From NCBI RefSeq assembly GCF_000002515.2, contig NC_006040.1:1240001-1304000 (forward strand): DNA of 64,000 nucleotides, given 5' to 3'. Numbering within the stretch: the stretch's first letter is position 1; each line of letters opens with the position of its first letter. Both the position numbers and the translations under genes were made by a program. A model generated the notes under the pieces. The model made no database searches. It saw only the letters and a program-made list of their open reading frames with translations, and was not told the origin of the DNA. Below are positions 10,901 to 19,859 of the stretch, piece after piece. The stretch is from Kluyveromyces lactis (lineage: Eukaryota > Ascomycota > Saccharomycetes > Saccharomycetales > Saccharomycetaceae).

Positions 10901-11629
10901 ATCGGAGCATCAGATCTAGATTCATCTGTTTTAAAGAGACTCTCAGAAAAGTTGACTTTTGCACAATTCAAAACCATTCAAAATAACTTCCAACAACTAA
11001 GAAAGGAAGACCCACAAGGTTTACACACCCAATTCTTCGTTGCATCCAAGAACGATCCAAGTGGAATCTTGTACTCTACTGGAGTTCCTCTACCGATTGC
11101 CACCAGATTAACTGCTTTGGCAAAAGTAGCCATCAATCTAATCCAATCCCATGGATTGAACAAACAAACCATCGAATTACTATTCACACCTGCATTAAAG
11201 GATTACGATTTCGTCATCAAGCTCAAGATTCCTGTCCCATTGAAACTATCCAGTGGCATAGTCAACGCTAACGAGTTTAAGAATTTAAACGAACAGTTGA
11301 CAGAATTCCCCAAAGATCTTGATACAATGAGCACCAAAATGGATCCAACTTACCAACTAGTGAAATACTTGAACATGAAGTACAAAAACAGTATTATATT
11401 CTCCAATCATCGCCACATTGGTGTCACTGGTGGTAAAAATGGTGATAAAAACGTCATTACTGGATTAATCAAACCTATATTCAAGAAACCACTAAAATTT
11501 AAAGTCAACATGGACTGTAACGTCAAGCCAATTGATAAAGATCTAGTAGAACTTAACAAAGATGCCATTTTCCACGAAATAGGTGCGTTCTGCCAGGAAT
11601 TGATTGTTGGCTTCGAAGCTAACAATTGA
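7991..11629 (+). CDS. UTP22: SSU processome component Utp22 (Nrap family)
   Basis: This 1212-residue protein of the Nrap/nucleolar-RNA-associated family is close in length to S. cerevisiae Utp22 (1237). With Rrp7 and casein kinase II it forms the UTP-C/CURI module, needed for 18S rRNA maturation in the nucleolus. The N-terminus has an acidic Glu/Ser tract (about 35-72), as in many nucleolar proteins. The remainder is a globular array of nucleotidyltransferase-like folds thought to be inactive. The ATG at 7991 is the first in frame. PAC and RRPE sites upstream agree with a ribosome-biogenesis role. It follows NNF2 as in the YGR089W-YGR090W order. Confidence 0.95.
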   Translation: MASVKRVAPDGEKSRNGSFTKKALVKAITGSQAENDSDKTGSSSSGEEEEEREEEATASSSGEEDEEEENTHDHKAKKPKLSSQDIQIARETAELFKSNIFKLQIDELLEQVKLKDSHIVRVEKFLHKLYDMIQEVPEWTPQSLEDVEKYFHGKVVSVPFVDPKPQAKNTQYKFNYLKPDVSLIGSFGLKTAIYQPQGSAVDVLLTMPEQLFEKKDFLNFRCFHKRSVYLAYLTHHISLVLKRSQLDFLHLEYSYFNNDPLQTVLKISCKEKTSSDYNFYKTKFSINLIVGFPYNFFESKKLLPNKNCIRVGQDNETPTPFYNFSVLSSSCHEHYLKYLHKSKKQTEQFKQACILGKLWLSQRGFSSNMSHSDALGGFGNFEFATLMAALLNGGGLNGNRILLHGFSSYQLFKGVIKYLATMDLCTDGYLQFYSDYSTTATVTSSKYVEEGFQTPTIFDKTTKVNILSKMSVNSYQMLKIYAQESLLMLNDVVRDQFENMFLTNLNKIKTVKYDAYYDLDIPSINLLLSKFGPVEKISFISFENFICNKVSNIVKIALEDRIKAFEVALVNNRSTFPVTKRKVAAVPNFTSIQIKLLINPAECEKLVTKGPENTEELTNEANEFKIFWGKKASLRRFKDGSIANCCVWSTSAIESVVSSILSYVLRLHLTEDCKLINNSTSQFQQLLPLPNLPASSKTSVLNLSSYYNLKKSFDDLYKIMFELKLPLSIKSLLPIGSAFRYTSLCQPVPYAYSNPDFLQDVVIEFETSTKWPDEITSLEKAKAAFLLKIQESITQTHSEYKCYFTRDESIPYNLEIVTLNILTPEGYGFKFRVLTERDEVMYLRAINNARKELRPELEKTFLKFTAKYQAAIRHTRTLENISHSYPFYSPVVRLFKKWLDSHLLYGHLSEELIELIAIKPFVEPRPFTMPGSVENGFLKILLFLANWNWREDPLILDLVKPDEFGDQETSIGASDLDSSVLKRLSEKLTFAQFKTIQNNFQQLRKEDPQGLHTQFFVASKNDPSGILYSTGVPLPIATRLTALAKVAINLIQSHGLNKQTIELLFTPALKDYDFVIKLKIPVPLKLSSGIVNANEFKNLNEQLTEFPKDLDTMSTKMDPTYQLVKYLNMKYKNSIIFSNHRHIGVTGGKNGDKNVITGLIKPIFKKPLKFKVNMDCNVKPIDKDLVELNKDAIFHEIGAFCQELIVGFEANN

Positions 11630-11990
11630 AAGATGCCTCTTAATCACATAATAGTTTAGATTTTTTACATAAAATCCTCCTATATAGGACAATATTGATA
11701 GATCATTTCCCTTTTACTAATTTAATATACCTTAACATTTCCTTGAACCAGATCACATCTCCGGTAGCACGCTTATCTTGGCAACATAGCAGTGGAAATT
11801 CTTCTTTCGTTACCCTTATAATTTATTATAATAATGATGAATCTGATTTAAAGCACTCTAACTTGTTGTTATCCGAAAGGAAAAGGGTCAATGACACGAA
11901 CAATCTGGATCTCAAGAACGCCATACTCTCTATAGACTAAGATCTGTACCAGAAGACAACATAGGGTATAACTTTGCTAAGGTGTCTGAG
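11630..11990. other. Intergenic region UTP22-YPR109W homologue
   Basis: It holds the UTP22 3' end and the promoter of the next gene. An 81-codon open frame (11695-11940) starts with TTG and contains no ATG, so I do not call it. No repeat or RNA gene is seen. Confidence 0.6.
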
Positions 11991-12813
11991 ATGAGTATAG
12001 AGGAGGCAGGAGTACCGAAGCTATATCGCTTAAGGAGCTATCGAATGAAGATAAAAGAATTCCGTCATGAATTGAAATCACAGCTCCAACTCTTGGGATA
12101 TACAGTGATAATCATATCTCAAATCAAATTTGCAGGTAACATCGTACTATTTGTGATACGGCTTGCGCTTCAATCACTTTTAAATGCACCATACCCAACC
12201 GATACTCGACTCCTGGCATTCATGAACTACTACAGGGCCCAAGCGACCGACGGAACTGATCCGAACGTTGCACTCAGGAAGGCTTTCAAGAGAATTGAAT
12301 TGGTCTTAATACACACCACATTACTGCTCAACTTCTTTGTCATTTTCGCAGGAATCATATGGCCAATAGACTTCGAGAAGAATTTGGAGCACTTCAAAAT
12401 GCCTGGGATATCACATCTAGAAAACTACCCATCGCCGTTTAACCATGGAACAGGCATAATAGAGGGGGAATTGAGAAGGCACTGGGTTCACCCAGTATAT
12501 TGGAGAACGAGTGCCCTCGAGTAATTTTAAGGGTAACGCATCGTACCTTTTCTACCAACTGCTAATTCTATTCTTTCAAGTAGGGCTATTCCTCGTAACT
12601 GTACTATCCATCTCACCATTCAAAGATCACGAAGTCGCGGACGAAACCTATACACAGAAAGCCCAGAGTGATCTGAGTGACGGATATAATGGTAACGTCT
12701 TGATACTCGAAGTGGATCCAAAAGCCATGATCGAAAATCTTATAACCAAAGCACGGCCAATGGCGCAGGATCAGGAGACGTTTGAACCGACAAATGTAGA
12801 TGCGATGGTGTAA
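11991..12813 (+). CDS. YPR109W-like membrane protein (DUF1746) with an apparent +1 frameshift
   Basis: Two overlapping frames together give about 275 residues, against 294 for S. cerevisiae YPR109W, which also neighbours RPC40. The first frame runs from ATG 11991 to a stop at 12522-12524, with hydrophobic segments near residues 38-60 and 100-122. The second frame is open only from 12475 and carries TGFTQYIGERVPSSN and a third hydrophobic segment, which fit the family (a conserved FIG-like motif before the last membrane helix). The switch must fall between 12475 and about 12483, where the sequence reads AGA AGG C ACT. No GTATGT donor is present, so an intron does not explain it. It may be a sequence error, a recent loss of the gene, or a +1 shift during translation. 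The function is unknown. Confidence 0.65.
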
Positions 12814-13022
12814 CACAGTTGAATCTAAAAACAAATGTACATTAAACTAGTTTAGATGTAGTGGCTTCTTTATATATGAATATATATAAGTGCCTAATCT
12901 GTTCACTGAGTGGCTTAATGCGTATGATACAGGGAATGAAAGAAATGGAATTATGATGCACGGTTTGTCTGTGTATGGAAGGGAGTGGATGATATTAAAT
13001 AGAGAACATGCGAATTGGCTTC

Positions 13023-14027
13023 TTATTGTGAGATTGGACAGTTCTTCAAGTATTCCGCCTTGTTCTTCAAGATCCTGACCGATTTGAAGAAGATTTCTTC
13101 CGGTGTCATAGCACCAGAACTCTCCACGTTAAAGATGAAGTGGTCTCTCACCCTACCCAACTTAACCTTCCCCTGGAACTCATCGTGTCTCAACACCTCT
13201 CTGGACACGGTATCCTTCCTTGGATCCTTGATATAAGCTTCACCCTTCTCGTTGACATCTGCGACACCTTTAGGGAAACATTTCACAAATTTCTTGGCAT
13301 CATCACCGGTGATAGGCTGTGTGATCTGGATGTGTGGTAATAGTCTATAACTAGCTGTCGACACCGGAGAGAACTTGGCATGGTCTGCACCGATACCTAG
13401 AATACAATGTGCCCTTAACGAAATCTCTTGACCTGGTCTCAACTTGGCCAACAAGATATCTGGATCCGCTGCCACCACGGGACACTTGGCAAATTGTTCC
13501 ACCTGTTTCCCCTGAGGCTCAAACTTAAGGTCCCTAGCATAGATATGCGCGTTTCTATAAAGAACCTTGGGGTCTTCACAATCCTTTGGAGCATCTGGGT
13601 TCCTGGTACATTTCACGTTCAACGACATCACTATCGTATTTTCATCTGTAAACCTTTCAGATTCGGGCAATGACGTGTCCACCCAACTCAACATATCTGG
13701 ATCCACCTTCAATGGCACTAACCCGATTCTATGCGCCAACACTTCGTCCTGTAGCACAGACGTATTGTTAAAAAAGTAGACGTATTCTGGAGCGACAGAT
13801 GGTACTTCTGAGATCATAATACGACGGAAAGCGTTAGCAATCGATGTGTCGACATGAACCAAATCGAAATTCACTTCACGCTCATCCAAACTCTCGATTT
13901 GTACGTCAAAAGTTTCCTTGAACTTCTCCAAGTCCCATGAATTGTCTTGATCCGAACTAAATCCAGGGAAATCTGTTGAACTTGTGTTCGTCACACGGTT
14001 ATATTCAACACCAACGATATTGGACAT
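13023..14027 (-). CDS. RPC40: RNA polymerase I and III subunit AC40
   Basis: The 334-residue product equals the usual AC40 length (335 in S. cerevisiae). This is the alpha-like subunit that pairs with AC19 to seed assembly of RNA polymerases I and III. The alpha-type dimerisation motif is seen at about residues 50-80 (NFDLVHVDTSIANAFRR, then SEVPSVAPE), followed by the conserved HRIGLVPL stretch. The start ATG is at 14027. The gene diverges from PRP31 through a shared 353-bp region with PAC and RRPE elements, as expected for a gene co-regulated with ribosome production. It is the YPR110C counterpart. Confidence 0.96.
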   Translation of the reverse strand: MSNIVGVEYNRVTNTSSTDFPGFSSDQDNSWDLEKFKETFDVQIESLDEREVNFDLVHVDTSIANAFRRIMISEVPSVAPEYVYFFNNTSVLQDEVLAHRIGLVPLKVDPDMLSWVDTSLPESERFTDENTIVMSLNVKCTRNPDAPKDCEDPKVLYRNAHIYARDLKFEPQGKQVEQFAKCPVVAADPDILLAKLRPGQEISLRAHCILGIGADHAKFSPVSTASYRLLPHIQITQPITGDDAKKFVKCFPKGVADVNEKGEAYIKDPRKDTVSREVLRHDEFQGKVKLGRVRDHFIFNVESSGAMTPEEIFFKSVRILKNKAEYLKNCPISQ

Positions 14028-14140
14028 CCTTTTTCAATTGTATTGCTACGTTTATGCTACCTCTTGAGCTCTCAAACGACCTCAGAAAAGCCCTATGACA
14101 CTGGTCAAGGTCCGTCTCATCGGTGTAGATACCTCATCTC

Positions 14141-14178
14141 AAGCTCATCTCATCGCTTTAAAGAACTGAAAAATTTTT
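14141..14178 (-). promoter_or_regulatory. PAC and RRPE elements of RPC40
   Basis: On the minus strand GCGATGAGATGAGCTT occupies 14141-14156, and the nearly symmetric RRPE TGAAAAATTTTT lies at 14167-14178, about 115-150 bp before the RPC40 start. The rest of 14028-14380 is the shared promoter with PRP31. Confidence 0.8.
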
Positions 14179-14237
14179 GGAAAAGAAAAGATCACATCGT
14201 ATAGAGTGATTATATATGATTAAAGATTGGTAGAAAT

Positions 14238-14247
14238 GCGATGAGAT
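14238..14247 (+). promoter_or_regulatory. Second PAC element in the RPC40-PRP31 divergent promoter
   Basis: GCGATGAGAT stands in the opposite orientation to the RPC40 copy, about 135 bp before PRP31. The two PAC copies flank the RRPE. Whether this one serves PRP31 or RPC40 cannot be told from the sequence. Confidence 0.6.
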
Positions 14248-14380
14248 AGCTACTCGAGAGCAGGTACTAGTCGATTACTGCTCTTTTGACCATCCTCAGT
14301 TAGTTCAGTATGTGGTATTTTACAGTTGGATTGTAACTGGATAACCATATTCCCCTGTCTTACTCTTTCACAAGGTGATA

Positions 14381-15784
14381 ATGGACCTTTTAGATGACGA
14401 AGATTATGGAAGTGTCAGCGATGAGGAAAGCTTGGATGATGGGTTAAGTGGTGTAACCAGTGGTATAACCAGTGGTATAGCCACAGAATCGGATATTTTA
14501 CCCTCTCCTAGTGTTAGCAACCTAATATCTGACTTTCACGCGCAATTCTGGCACCAAGGCGCGGATTTAGATGACCTCATCCAACTTGCCAAGCACGAAA
14601 CTATAATACGAGATGCAACAAACCATACGACAGAGCCTTACAATGTCATAAAACTGGGCCAATTGATGCCTTTATTCGATACAGAGCTTTCCATGGTGTT
14701 TCAATGCATTGTAGATACCTACAAGGCCAAGTTCCCTGGGTTGGAAACTATTGTCCCTGAAAGGAAACAATACGTCGACGTGGTCAAGATGCTGCAACAG
14801 GATATTCCCAACGTGCAATTAGACCAAGTGCTATCGAAGGAGGAAACCCTTGTGGTATCTATGTCTCTAAAGACAGATTTCAAAGAGGGTGCTCGAATTG
14901 ATAAGGATCTCCTCTCCAAGGCCATCCATTGGTTCGATATTCTGTACAACTTACGGGACAACGTCTCACACTATGTTGAGACAAGAATACAAATGGTAGC
15001 TCCAAACTTATGTGCTTTATTGGGACCTGATACTGCAGCTAAACTGGTAACACATTGTGGTAGTGTTAAAGAACTAAGTGTGGTTCCCAGTTGTAATTTG
15101 GCATCCATTGGCCAGGACAAAACGTTGCATGGCAAATCGTTAGATATCTCTGGGGTACGACAAAAGGGATATCTATTCTATACAGACGTGGTACAAACAC
15201 AGCCTCCTGAGTTCCAGAAACAGGCGCTTAGAATGGTCTCTGCCAAGGTTGCTCTTGCTGCGAGAGCGGATTGCACCATGGGGAATCAAGTCATTAACCC
15301 AGATGGGAATTCAGATGGGAACTCAGATGCCTCGAAGCTGGGCTTGAAATGGAGGCATGAAATCGTTGAAAAACTCAAGAAGATAATAGATCCGCCGAAT
15401 ATCAGTAACATCAAGCCGTTGCCGATCCCAGAAGACGCTCCAAAGAAGAAAAGAGCTGGTAGAAGGTTCCGTAAGTACAAAGAACAGTTCAAGATGTCGC
15501 ATCTAAGGCAAATGCAAAACAGAATGGAGTTCGGTAAAGAGGAACAGACCACCATGGACCCATACGGAGAAGAAATAGGGTTCGGGATGGCCGATTCAAA
15601 GAACGTTTCCGCATTGTCCTCTTTCAATAAGACCAAAATGCGTAAATCTATGCGTTTAAGATTAGATCAAGAGACTAAAAACACGCACAGTTTCCTACAG
15701 GATGAGAGGTCCGAAAAGCTCAAACGTAGTGCAGAGCACCCACAAGCTACGGACCCCGCCACCAGCAAACAACCACGGTTGTGA
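14381..15784 (+). CDS. PRP31: U4/U6-U5 snRNP splicing factor Prp31
   Basis: The product has 467 residues from the first ATG at 14381; the two codons before it are in frame but begin with GTG. Prp31 binds the U4 snRNA 5' stem-loop through its NOP domain and stabilises the U4/U6-U5 tri-snRNP. The NOP core is visible at about residues 205-300 (APNLCALLGPDTAAKLV, SGVRQKGYLF), as in Nop56/Nop58. A basic nuclear-localisation-like stretch (KKKRAGRRFRKYK) lies near 350, followed by the Prp31 C-terminal region. S. cerevisiae Prp31 has 494 residues. It lies next to DBF2, as in the YGR091W-YGR092W order. Confidence 0.95.
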   Translation: MDLLDDEDYGSVSDEESLDDGLSGVTSGITSGIATESDILPSPSVSNLISDFHAQFWHQGADLDDLIQLAKHETIIRDATNHTTEPYNVIKLGQLMPLFDTELSMVFQCIVDTYKAKFPGLETIVPERKQYVDVVKMLQQDIPNVQLDQVLSKEETLVVSMSLKTDFKEGARIDKDLLSKAIHWFDILYNLRDNVSHYVETRIQMVAPNLCALLGPDTAAKLVTHCGSVKELSVVPSCNLASIGQDKTLHGKSLDISGVRQKGYLFYTDVVQTQPPEFQKQALRMVSAKVALAARADCTMGNQVINPDGNSDGNSDASKLGLKWRHEIVEKLKKIIDPPNISNIKPLPIPEDAPKKKRAGRRFRKYKEQFKMSHLRQMQNRMEFGKEEQTTMDPYGEEIGFGMADSKNVSALSSFNKTKMRKSMRLRLDQETKNTHSFLQDERSEKLKRSAEHPQATDPATSKQPRL

Positions 15785-16064
15785 GACACCATAGTTCTGC
15801 CGTGTACCTTTTATACCCTGTATATGTCTATTCATAGATCTGTAATTACGATTCCTATTATGGCAAAACCAAAACACAAAAAGATGATCCAATGTTCGAA
15901 TTGAAAACTTTAAACAAAGAACACAACTTAACCATTGAACTTTAGGGTCTCTTATTCGATCAGATCTGCCGATAATTCATTGTGTCAAGTCAGAAGTAAC
16001 GTGTCTGACCTGAAGCACTAACGGTTTTATTTACATACTTCAATCACACAGTTTAAAATAAGAA

Positions 16065-17768
16065 ATGTTTACAAGAGATGCGAATGGTCGTCACAAGGAG
16101 GTCGACGCATTGGTCGACGATATGGTCAATTTCAGTTTTGATACGGATGCTAAAGTTATGCTAGATCCCCCAAGCACTCCAACGAGAATACGTGGTTCTC
16201 CGTCTCCTACTAGATCGATAGTAAAAAACCCTGAAAACTCGCTCATGGATATCGACGATGATACTCAGGGAGATTTGACGGCAGACATTACCAAGTCGCC
16301 AAAGAAACTACCCAAAGATTTCTATAAGAAGTCCTCAAAGACTAAATCCAAGAGATTGGTTTCCGTGTGTCAGATGTATTTCTTGGATTATTATTGTGAT
16401 ATGTTCGACTATGTGATTAGCAGAAGAGAACGTACCAGACAAGTGATCAACTATTTGGAAGAGCAAAGAAGGTCGAACCTGATGGGTACTGAGCAAATTA
16501 CCAACGAATGGCAGGGTTATCTGACGAAAGAGACGAATATTCTAAGGAAAAGACGTTTGAAACCGAAACATAAGGATTTCGAAATGATTACACAAGTTGG
16601 ACAGGGTGGGTATGGACAAGTTTACCTTGCTAGAAAGAAGGATACCAAGGAGATCTGTGCGCTAAAGATCTTGAACAAGAAACTTTTGATGAAACTGGAA
16701 GGTACAGACCATGTTTTGACTGAAAGAGACATTTTAACTACGACAAGATCGGAGTGGTTAGTGAAATTGTTGTATGCTTTCCAAGACCCTCAAAGTTTAT
16801 ACCTTGCCATGGAATTTGTGCCAGGTGGTGACTTCAGAACGTTACTGCTCAATACAAAATTCTTACAGGCCCCACATGCCAGGTTTTACATCAGTGAGAT
16901 GTTCTGCGCTGTAAACGCGTTGCATCAATTGGGTTACACCCACAGAGATTTAAAACCAGAAAACTTTTTAATTGATTCAAAGGGACATATCAAGTTAACT
17001 GATTTCGGATTAGCTTCCGGTACCGTATCAATGGAAAGAATCGAAAGTATGAAGATCAGATTACAAGAGGTTAAGAATTTAGAGTTCCCAGAGTTTAGAG
17101 AAAGATCGATGGATGACAGAAGAAGAATGTACAACAAGCTGAGAGAAGAGGAAGTTAGATACGCACACTCAACTGTCGGTTCGCCCGATTACATGGCATT
17201 AGAAGTTCTTGAAGCCAAGAATTACGATTTCACGGTCGATTATTGGTCCCTGGGATGTATTCTTTTCGAAAGTTTAGTGGGTTATACACCCTTCAGTGGA
17301 AATAGCACAAACGAAACTTATGAAAACTTGAGAAACTGGAAACATGTGTTACAAAGACCTAAGTGTGATAATGGTAGATACGCGTTCTCAGATAGAACTT
17401 GGGAACTAATAACACGTTTGATAGCTGACCCAATTAATAGATTAAAATCCTTCGAACATGTGAAGAGAATGAGATACTTCTCTGAAATCGATTTCAATAC
17501 TCTAAGGACAATTCATCCACCTTTCATCCCACAACTAGATAACGAAGAAGATGTAGGTTACTTCGACGATTTCACGAACGAAGAACATATGGCAAGGTAC
17601 GTCGATGTTTTCAAGAGACAAGATCGTCTAACAGCAATGGTTGACGACAGTTTGTCCGATTCGAAATTGGTCGGATTTACTTTCAGACATAGAAATGGGA
17701 AAGATGGTTCAAGTGGTGTTCTCTACGGAGGTTTAGAACAGAGTGACCCCTTCGCAACCTTCTACTAA
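16065..17768 (+). CDS. DBF2: Mitotic-exit kinase Dbf2 (NDR/LATS family)
   Basis: This 567-residue AGC kinase is the counterpart of both Dbf2 (572) and Dbf20 (564), a pair made by the genome duplication. An unstructured N-terminus carries several SP/TP sites (35-80). The Mob1-binding region is about 95-165. The kinase domain begins near 172, with glycine loop GQGGYG 179-184, ATP-binding Lys201, catalytic HRDLKPEN 293-300 and DFG 313-315. An extended activation segment reaches STVGSPDYMA (369-378). The C-terminal hydrophobic motif is GFTFRHRNG. With Mob1 and downstream of Cdc15 it drives mitotic exit and septum formation. All residues needed for activity are present. Confidence 0.96.
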   Translation: MFTRDANGRHKEVDALVDDMVNFSFDTDAKVMLDPPSTPTRIRGSPSPTRSIVKNPENSLMDIDDDTQGDLTADITKSPKKLPKDFYKKSSKTKSKRLVSVCQMYFLDYYCDMFDYVISRRERTRQVINYLEEQRRSNLMGTEQITNEWQGYLTKETNILRKRRLKPKHKDFEMITQVGQGGYGQVYLARKKDTKEICALKILNKKLLMKLEGTDHVLTERDILTTTRSEWLVKLLYAFQDPQSLYLAMEFVPGGDFRTLLLNTKFLQAPHARFYISEMFCAVNALHQLGYTHRDLKPENFLIDSKGHIKLTDFGLASGTVSMERIESMKIRLQEVKNLEFPEFRERSMDDRRRMYNKLREEEVRYAHSTVGSPDYMALEVLEAKNYDFTVDYWSLGCILFESLVGYTPFSGNSTNETYENLRNWKHVLQRPKCDNGRYAFSDRTWELITRLIADPINRLKSFEHVKRMRYFSEIDFNTLRTIHPPFIPQLDNEEDVGYFDDFTNEEHMARYVDVFKRQDRLTAMVDDSLSDSKLVGFTFRHRNGKDGSSGVLYGGLEQSDPFATFY

Positions 17769-18089
17769 ACTTCAACCGCCATCCCTCTATTCCTCCATTC
17801 CAACTTAGCATCGATCTTTCTCTTTTTACAAAGGAAATGCATCTCTTAAAACTCAAGAAACTATGAACAACGCTAATGGCATATTAAAGTATGGAAACTA
17901 CCTCGTTACAACAGACAGTACAATCTGCATTATAAGCAGCTTCAACTCACTGAACCACCACCCATATGGATGCTCTCTTCGTAAGTAGTGAAACACATGT
18001 ATACATCAGTAGTTTGTTACCCAGCTTTTCTTTCCACATAGTGAAAAGTTTTACTATATGAACTTTGTTACTACTGGACATAAAGCATC
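17769..18089. other. Intergenic region DBF2-DRN1
   Basis: It holds the DBF2 3' end and the DRN1 upstream region. A weak RRPE-like GTGAAAAGTTTTAC lies near 18041. No gene or repeat is seen. Confidence 0.55.
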
Positions 18090-18099
18090 GCGATGAGAT
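18090..18099 (+). promoter_or_regulatory. PAC-like element of DRN1
   Basis: GCGATGAGAT, extended by further GAGA bases, lies about 80 bp before the DRN1 start. It suggests that DRN1 is expressed with the ribosome-biogenesis set, which its known role in RNA debranching does not require. Confidence 0.6.
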
Positions 18100-18176
18100 G
18101 AGACCAAACATCTGTTATTATAACTGACAGTACAGCTATCATAGCGTGGGTATAGCGGGTCTAGGGATACGGTATC

Positions 18177-19700
18177 ATGGATTTACTGAAGATTCTTGTG
18201 CTAAATACAAATGACGAATCGCTTTTAGATGTTCTAGCTGTTGCTAACACTTTGCACAATAAATCCGGCCCATTTGCATGTGCACTTATACTGGGTGATG
18301 TTAAAAAGTGTTCTGATGCCTTGACGAACTTCCAGATGGAACTTCCCACTTATATTGGCAATGGTTCTGAACTTTCTGATGGGAATATAAGCCATTCTCG
18401 TGATTTGAACGAGAATTTGACGGTATTGAACGGTTTTGGATTCATTAAATTAGCAAACGGGTTGAAGATAGGGTATTTGGCTGAGACCTCCAAGCTATCG
18501 GACTCAGCTAGGGCCGAGGTGTTGAAAAACTTCCAAGAGTTATCAGAACAGACTTCTGCTGATATACTCTTGTCTTATGATTGGAGTGAAGCTATCTCTG
18601 AGAGAGAGAATTTGATTCTAGGAAATAGTCTGGTGGATCAAGTCGCATCGCTGATGAAACCTAAGTACCATTTTACTGGCAAGAATGAGAAACAGTTTTT
18701 TGAACTAGATCCGTTTGTCTGGGATCATACCAATGAACACATATGTAGGTTCATCAACGTGGCTCAGTTTAAGAGCGGTTCGAAATGGGCCTATGCATTC
18801 AAGATCAACCTACTAGAAGGCCTGGAAACGATACCCGACAATTTAATAGATAATCCATACTTGGAAAAGCCTAGTGGAAAGCGTGATTTAGTGCCGGATC
18901 CTGAAACTGATAACTCTAGTGCTGTCTCCAAGAAGCAAAGGAAACCTAAGCAAGTGTTGCCGTCAGAATGTCGATTCTGTTTGAGTAATACTAAACTAAA
19001 TGATCATATGATTATATCTATCAGTAAATTTTCCTACATCACTATAGCTAAGGGGCCATTAACCACCCCAGGAAATGATATGGATTTCTCTGGCCATTGT
19101 TTGATCATACCGATTGAACACATTCCTAAATTGAACACAGCCAAACAAGAGGCGGTCATCACAGACACCGATCTATTTAAAGATTTAAACAAATTCGAAG
19201 AGAGTATAGCCGAAATGAACTTCAAGAGGTATGATATGTCAACTCTTATATTCGAAATAAACTCCAGTAACGCTATTCATTTCCACAAACAGCTGATACC
19301 GGTACCGAAATATCTAATCGGGAACTTTATCAGTGCTTTGAACCGCCAAGTCCATATGAACAACGAGAAATTTAAGAGCAATGCCAAGTTAGAGTTCAAA
19401 GAATTTGAGGGTTTCGACGATAAAGAGTACTTAGGTCTAGTTAATGATCATGAAACAAATTATTTTCAATTCATTATTCGCGAAACTGCGTCGAGCAAGC
19501 CTAAAGTATATATCAGTGTTTTCGATAAAGACGAAAGGATTGATCTTCAGTTTGGTAGAAGGGTAGCTGCTTTCCTATTAAAACAACCGAAAAGAACAAT
19601 GTGGGACTCCAAAGTATGTTTCCAAACCAAACAACAAGAAGAGAAAGATGTTTCAAATTTCCAGCGGGCATATAAGAATTTCGATTTCACTTTGAAATAA
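18177..19700 (+). CDS. DRN1: Debranching-enzyme-associated protein Drn1 (CwfJ family)
   Basis: The 507-residue product has the same length as S. cerevisiae Drn1 (YGR093W), which binds the lariat debranching enzyme Dbr1 and aids intron-lariat turnover. The N-terminal part (1-225) is a metallophosphoesterase-like domain lacking obvious catalytic metal ligands. The CwfJ C-terminal domain 1 (about 260-380) is HIT-like, with ECRFCLSN at its head and HCLIIPIEH within, followed by CwfJ domain 2 (about 390-505). It converges on MRD1 with a 159-bp gap. Confidence 0.92.
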   Translation: MDLLKILVLNTNDESLLDVLAVANTLHNKSGPFACALILGDVKKCSDALTNFQMELPTYIGNGSELSDGNISHSRDLNENLTVLNGFGFIKLANGLKIGYLAETSKLSDSARAEVLKNFQELSEQTSADILLSYDWSEAISERENLILGNSLVDQVASLMKPKYHFTGKNEKQFFELDPFVWDHTNEHICRFINVAQFKSGSKWAYAFKINLLEGLETIPDNLIDNPYLEKPSGKRDLVPDPETDNSSAVSKKQRKPKQVLPSECRFCLSNTKLNDHMIISISKFSYITIAKGPLTTPGNDMDFSGHCLIIPIEHIPKLNTAKQEAVITDTDLFKDLNKFEESIAEMNFKRYDMSTLIFEINSSNAIHFHKQLIPVPKYLIGNFISALNRQVHMNNEKFKSNAKLEFKEFEGFDDKEYLGLVNDHETNYFQFIIRETASSKPKVYISVFDKDERIDLQFGRRVAAFLLKQPKRTMWDSKVCFQTKQQEEKDVSNFQRAYKNFDFTLK

Positions 19701-19859
19701 GTGGCCGAAGAAGGTACCCAATAGAAGTATCGTTCACAATCGCCTTTTATTTGAAGATAGAATTCTATAAACTAACCAATATGTAGCAGTATTATTACCG
19801 AATATAATTATTTAATTAAATGCATTACTAGACAAGTTGAAATGTAAAATCTCCAAATT

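Noticed and set aside
11695-11940. 81-codon frame between UTP22 and the YPR109W homologue
   Set aside because: It starts with TTG, has no internal ATG and no recognisable domain.
12494-12530. An intron as the explanation of the YPR109W frame change
   Set aside because: There is no GTATGT donor or TACTAAC-type branch site, and the space is too short for a yeast intron.
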